64,000 nt of DNA. It comes from Psoroptes ovis. Lineage: Eukaryota > Arthropoda > Arachnida > Sarcoptiformes > Psoroptidae. The position numbers were made by a program, and so were the translations under genes. How positions within the stretch are numbered: position 1 is the first letter of the stretch; each line of letters begins with the position of its first letter. The notes under the pieces are model-generated. The model saw only the letters and a program-made list of their open reading frames with translations, made no database searches and had not been told where the DNA came from. Shown one piece after another: positions 61,101 to 64,000 of the stretch. The DNA lies in NCBI GenBank assembly GCA_002943765.1, contig PQWQ01000041.1:186001-250000 (forward strand), given 5' to 3'.

Positions 61101-64000
61101 GTGAATTGAGATTAATGAAAAATTTAGACCATGAATCGATCAATCATTTTTATGTTCCAATATACGCATTTGACGATGATTTCAAACATCATACATCCAC
61201 ATTAGTTAGGGTCAAAGTAAGTTTTATTATATTTTGAAAAAATTAATTGACTCATCCAATTTTTTTTTTTTTTTTGAAGGTAATCGACATCAATGATAAT
61301 TCACCATATTTCGTCCAGCCACTGTCTCACATCAAAGTTCCAGAAAATGTTAAACCTGGTACCATAATTCATACATTGATTGCGATGGATCCAGATTCTA
61401 TTAATTATCACTATCATAATCGCTCAAATAATTATGGTCTTCAATATCGTATTTCTAGTGGAAATATTGGAAATAAATTTGCCTTGCATGAACATCGTGG
61501 TGATTTGAGCATCAATGCACAATTAGATCGTGAAATACAACCAATTTACAATTTGATTGTTGAAGTTTCTGATTCAGTGCATACATCAACGTGCAATGTT
61601 ACGATCGAATTACTAGATGTGAATGATAATAGTCCAATATTTGAAAAAAGTGATTATTATGCTATTATAAGTGATAATTCATTTGGTTGGGTTGACGTGA
61701 TTACAGTCAAAGCTATCGATTCAGATGGTGATAAACTTCTTTATCGTATTGAAAATGATTCCAATAATTTGACCAGATATTTAAGTATGAACTCAGAAAC
61801 TGGTGAAATCAGTATACATTCGTCATTGATCATTCCGATTTTTGATCAATTAAAATCTAATGTTTTCACATTTGAAGTAAGCGCTATTGAAACTGGAAAA
61901 ATTTCTTATCAATTACATGTATCAAAAACAAAAGTTCATTTTACATTGATCACAAAAACGAATGATCACAATCCATTGATTGATTCATTGAAATTGATTA
62001 AATATCCCTATGTCATAATAGTAGATCAATCAAGGCATAGCATTCGTATTAATCAAAAAATTGGATTGATAGAATTGGCCTCATATAACTTTAAACATGA
62101 TAAAAATTCCAATTTAATATCATATAATGTATTGAATGGTGGCGAAAGTTATCGATCATTCAATGATTATTTTACAATACAACCACAAACTGGAGCGATA
62201 ATTGTGAAACGCTCATTGAATTATAATTATTATGAAGCAATCATCGAAGTGACGCAGCAATCCATCAATAAGGAATCAATTAATACCACATCAACATTGT
62301 TACAAATTTTTATCGGTGGCATTGATGATCGTAAATTTATTCAATCTATACATCTCGATTTATTAGAAATTTCGGAAAGTCAATCACCTGGTACTGATAT
62401 AGTTAATCTTGGCTCATTTATCAATAATCATCAACCAAAATCGCCAATTAATTTCAAAATATTTTATTCTGATATCGATAAATCATATTTCGAAATACAA
62501 GATAGACGTCTAAAATTGCGAAAATCATTAGATTATGAAACACAACCAAGCCAAATACAACTATTGATTTTTGCATATTCTCCATCTGATTCGAATCTAC
62601 ATGAAAATTCATATTTGTATAATTTGACCTTACATATTGCAAATGTCGATGATAATTTGCCACAATTCACTCAAAAACATTACATCTCAACAATCAATGA
62701 AAATGAACCTACTGGCAGTTTCGTTGCACAAGTAAATGCTATTGATATTGATGATGAATCATTGATCTTCAACAAAACAATTGCTCATCGACGTTATAGT
62801 TATTATATTGTTGATGGTAATGATGACATGGCATTTAGTATTGATAATGAAGGCATTATTCACACTAATATAGTGTTAGATAGAGAAATTCATGACCGTT
62901 ATCGTTTAAAAATCATTGCAACTGAAATGAAACAAGATTTTTTCGGTGATTTCTTGGCTGATGAAGCTAGCTATCAACATTTGACACAATGTATTGTTGA
63001 AATCATTGTCATCGATAAAAACGACAACGTTCCTGTGTTTCCACCATACAAAGAAATATCAGTTAGTGAAGATGCTGAAATCGGTTCAACGATTGCCACA
63101 TGGACAGCAAACGATGTCGATATCCATCCGATTTTAAGTTATGCAAAATTACGAACAATTAATAACGATGATCAACCAAACGTCGAAGATAATGATGAGG
63201 ATTGCTTCGACATTGGTCTTTATACTGGGAAAATTTATCTCAAATGCTCATTAAAATCTTTATCAGACGGAACAACATCTTTGTCTGGACAATTAGTTCG
63301 TCGTATAAAATTATTGCTACAAGCATCCGATAAAAAGCACACAATTGAAACAGATATTACTGTCAATATTAAAAGAAATTATTCAAAAATGGCACCGATA
63401 TTCCGTGATGGCGGTAATTTTTATCAAAAATTAGACATCGATGATAAACATTCAATGGTGATGTCTGATATTAATATTGAATTATTTCGAGTGCCAATGA
63501 TCGAAGATCCAGTAATGAAAAGAAAAATTATATTTTCATTAAATCCAGAAGCAGGTGTTCAAGGCTTTTACATTGATCAAACAAATGGTATTATTTATAA
63601 TAATAGGACGATTCGCTATAAAGAGAATAAATTCATAATGTTGACAGTATTCGCTCGTTATCAAGATGCTGTTACATCATCACAAGCATCATTAATATTG
63701 AATTTCAATAATAATGTAGAAACATCGTTATCGTCTGCGAATTACAAAAAAGAATCATCATCAACGGTGAATAATTATAATATAGAAATTGAAAGCTCAC
63801 AAATTGGTGTATCATTGTTGAGATTACCACGAAAAGCAAATTCAAATTATGTCATAATCAGTGGCAATAGTAATAAAAATTTTATCATATTACGTAGTCG
63901 TGAAATTGTTCTTATAAATCGCCCATTAACTGATCAATATTTATTGAAAATCAAATCAATCGATAATAAAAAACGATCGAATTCTTCAATGATATTGGTG
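43134..64000 (+). CDS. ds: Dachsous-like giant cadherin, 5' part (continues beyond window)
   Basis: Ten exons: 43134..43904, 45797..45923, 46018..46235, 46364..47668, 52545..52968, 54867..54910, 55034..56095, 58647..60838, 60904..61216, 61280..>64000. All junctions are GT-AG and in frame, giving 3,059 codons with no stop. An in-frame TAA at 43116 precedes ATG 43134. A signal segment (MFKYLFTLSIILTTIIIPKC) lies at residue 83, so either a long leader or that internal Met is used. About 24 cadherin repeats follow, with DxNDN linkers usually close to exon ends. Dachsous is indicated by a non-standard repeat 4 (DINDNQPTINILYLTAN, then AEDAKIGDLIARISVND), by repeat 5 (WFHIDYRTGIITT, ELDPEPQLTIIV), by the NDNEPIFDQSFYNVSINED start of repeat 6, and by the Pro linker of repeat 7 (ISVIPQQQ). 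Dachsous binds Fat between cells to set planar polarity and Hippo-pathway growth. Repeats 12-15 and 18-20 are degenerate. Transmembrane and cytoplasmic parts lie outside the window. Confidence 0.88.
43905..45796 (+). other. Cadherin intron 1
   Basis: 1,892 bp, from GTAAGT to CACACAG. It contains a (TG)n-rich patch near 45310-45350, a large ATC/GAT inverted repeat at 45546-45607, and a long T-run near 45701-45720. No gene is seen inside. Confidence 0.75.
45546..45607. repeat. Triplet-repeat inverted repeat, (ATC)n … (GAT)n
   Basis: About 23 bases of ATC repeats (45547-45569) are followed, after 14 bases, by 24 bases of GAT repeats (45584-45607). The two arms are perfectly complementary, so the site can fold into a long hairpin or cruciform. 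Confidence 0.85.
49018..49025 (+). repeat. Left 8-bp target-site duplication of the hAT-type element
   Basis: GTTACAAC directly precedes the element; the same eight bases follow it at 49902-49909. Confidence 0.9.
49026..49901. mobile_element. Non-autonomous hAT-type DNA transposon, 876 bp
   Basis: The ends TAGAGCTTTCAATACCGGG and CCCGGTATTGAAAGCTCTA are perfect 19-bp terminal inverted repeats. They are flanked by an exact 8-bp duplication, GTTACAAC. The 8-bp duplication and a tip of the YARNG type are hallmarks of the hAT superfamily. Both subterminal zones (about 49037-49135 and 49811-49890) are packed with AATACCGG/CCGGTATT words in both orientations, including palindromic AATACCGGTATT, as expected of transposase-binding subterminal repeats. 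The middle is AT-rich without a full transposase. A 43-codon + strand ORF (49255-49386) reads MISTDNGNFGAMAHIMRLLP at its start, slightly reminiscent of the hAT TDNxxN region; this is weak. Perfect ends suggest recent insertion. Confidence 0.9.
49902..49909 (+). repeat. Right 8-bp target-site duplication of the hAT-type element
   Basis: GTTACAAC, identical to 49018-49025. Confidence 0.9.
52240..52254 (+). repeat. (GT)n microsatellite
   Basis: Seven and a half GT units inside cadherin intron 4. Confidence 0.8.
52969..54866 (+). other. Cadherin intron 5
   Basis: 1,898 bp, donor CAAG|GTGAAT and acceptor AATATAG. It contains a 17-bp inverted repeat at 53886-53934 and triplet microsatellites. 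It splits the coding sequence after the first base of a Gly codon, and the following exon is only 44 bp. Confidence 0.75.
53886..53934. repeat. 17-bp perfect inverted repeat with 15-nt loop
   Basis: AAAATGTCAACATCATC at 53886-53902 and its reverse complement at 53918-53934 can form a stable stem in DNA or in the intron 5 transcript. Confidence 0.8.
56096..58646 (+). other. Cadherin intron 7
   Basis: 2,551 bp, from GTAAGT to AAACAG. It is AT-rich with a long T-run near 56899-56918 and ATG microsatellites near 57040. No gene or element is recognised. Repeat 9 ends just before it and repeat 10 begins just after (VYIQD|INDNVPVF). Confidence 0.7.

Noticed and set aside
1..64000. CRISPR arrays, operons, tRNA or rRNA genes, integrated virus
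   Set aside because: The window is animal nuclear DNA. Regular triplet repeats are microsatellites rather than spaced direct repeats, and no cloverleaf or rRNA core sequence was recognised by eye. A tRNA scan would be needed to exclude a missed tRNA.

Overview
The window is animal nuclear DNA. It is very AT-rich, genes lie on both strands, introns are GT-AG and often only 50-130 bp, and many genes are metazoan-specific (dachsous-type cadherin, arrestin-domain proteins, haspin, AIP, SLC38A9). Compact genes, ATG/CAT triplet microsatellites, a serpin and tandem paralogue arrays suggest an arthropod, most likely an astigmatid mite of the Dermatophagoides/Sarcoptes kind. That assignment is inference: no rRNA or mitochondrial marker is present.

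Bases 1-28,850 are gene-dense. In order they hold: the 3' exon of an unidentified coiled-coil/Ser-rich gene (+); a two-exon serpin (-); three tandem arrestin-domain genes (all -); a haspin-like kinase (+); two tandem Mpv17/PMP22-family genes (+); an AIP-like co-chaperone (+); TTC38 (+); ribosomal protein P0 (-); a small F-box protein (+); tRNA-splicing endonuclease subunit Sen34 (-); mitochondrial ribosomal protein uS14m (-); translation elongation factor 1-alpha (+); ER membrane complex subunit 2 (+); a small one-pass membrane ORF (-); an SLC38A9-type lysosomal amino-acid transporter (+); ER alpha-glucosidase I (-); and a Ser/Asn-rich hypothetical (-). Exon-intron structures were solved by hand from splice consensus, frame continuity and family similarity. 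RpLP0, Sen34, uS14m and eEF1A form a local cluster of translation and RNA-processing genes.

Bases 28,850-43,130 hold no convincing gene. The stretch is AT-rich, full of microsatellites and small hairpins. It lies directly upstream of a very large developmental cadherin, so it may hold that gene's promoter, non-coding exons and enhancers.

From 43,134 to the right edge runs one giant + strand gene. Its first nine cadherin repeats match Dachsous (the Fat ligand of planar polarity and Hippo growth control). Ten exons and 3,059 codons are visible, about 24 cadherin repeats, several of them strongly degenerate; the gene continues past the window.

Two clean non-autonomous DNA transposons were found by their ends: a 147-bp piggyBac-like MITE flanked by TTAA (22,591-22,737), and an 876-bp hAT-type element with an exact 8-bp target duplication in cadherin intron 4 (49,026-49,901). 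No prokaryotic-style system, CRISPR array or viral gene was seen. The most unusual items are the hAT element, the haspin-like kinase that carries DFG where haspins have DYT, the diverging arrestin triplet, and the degenerate block of the cadherin.
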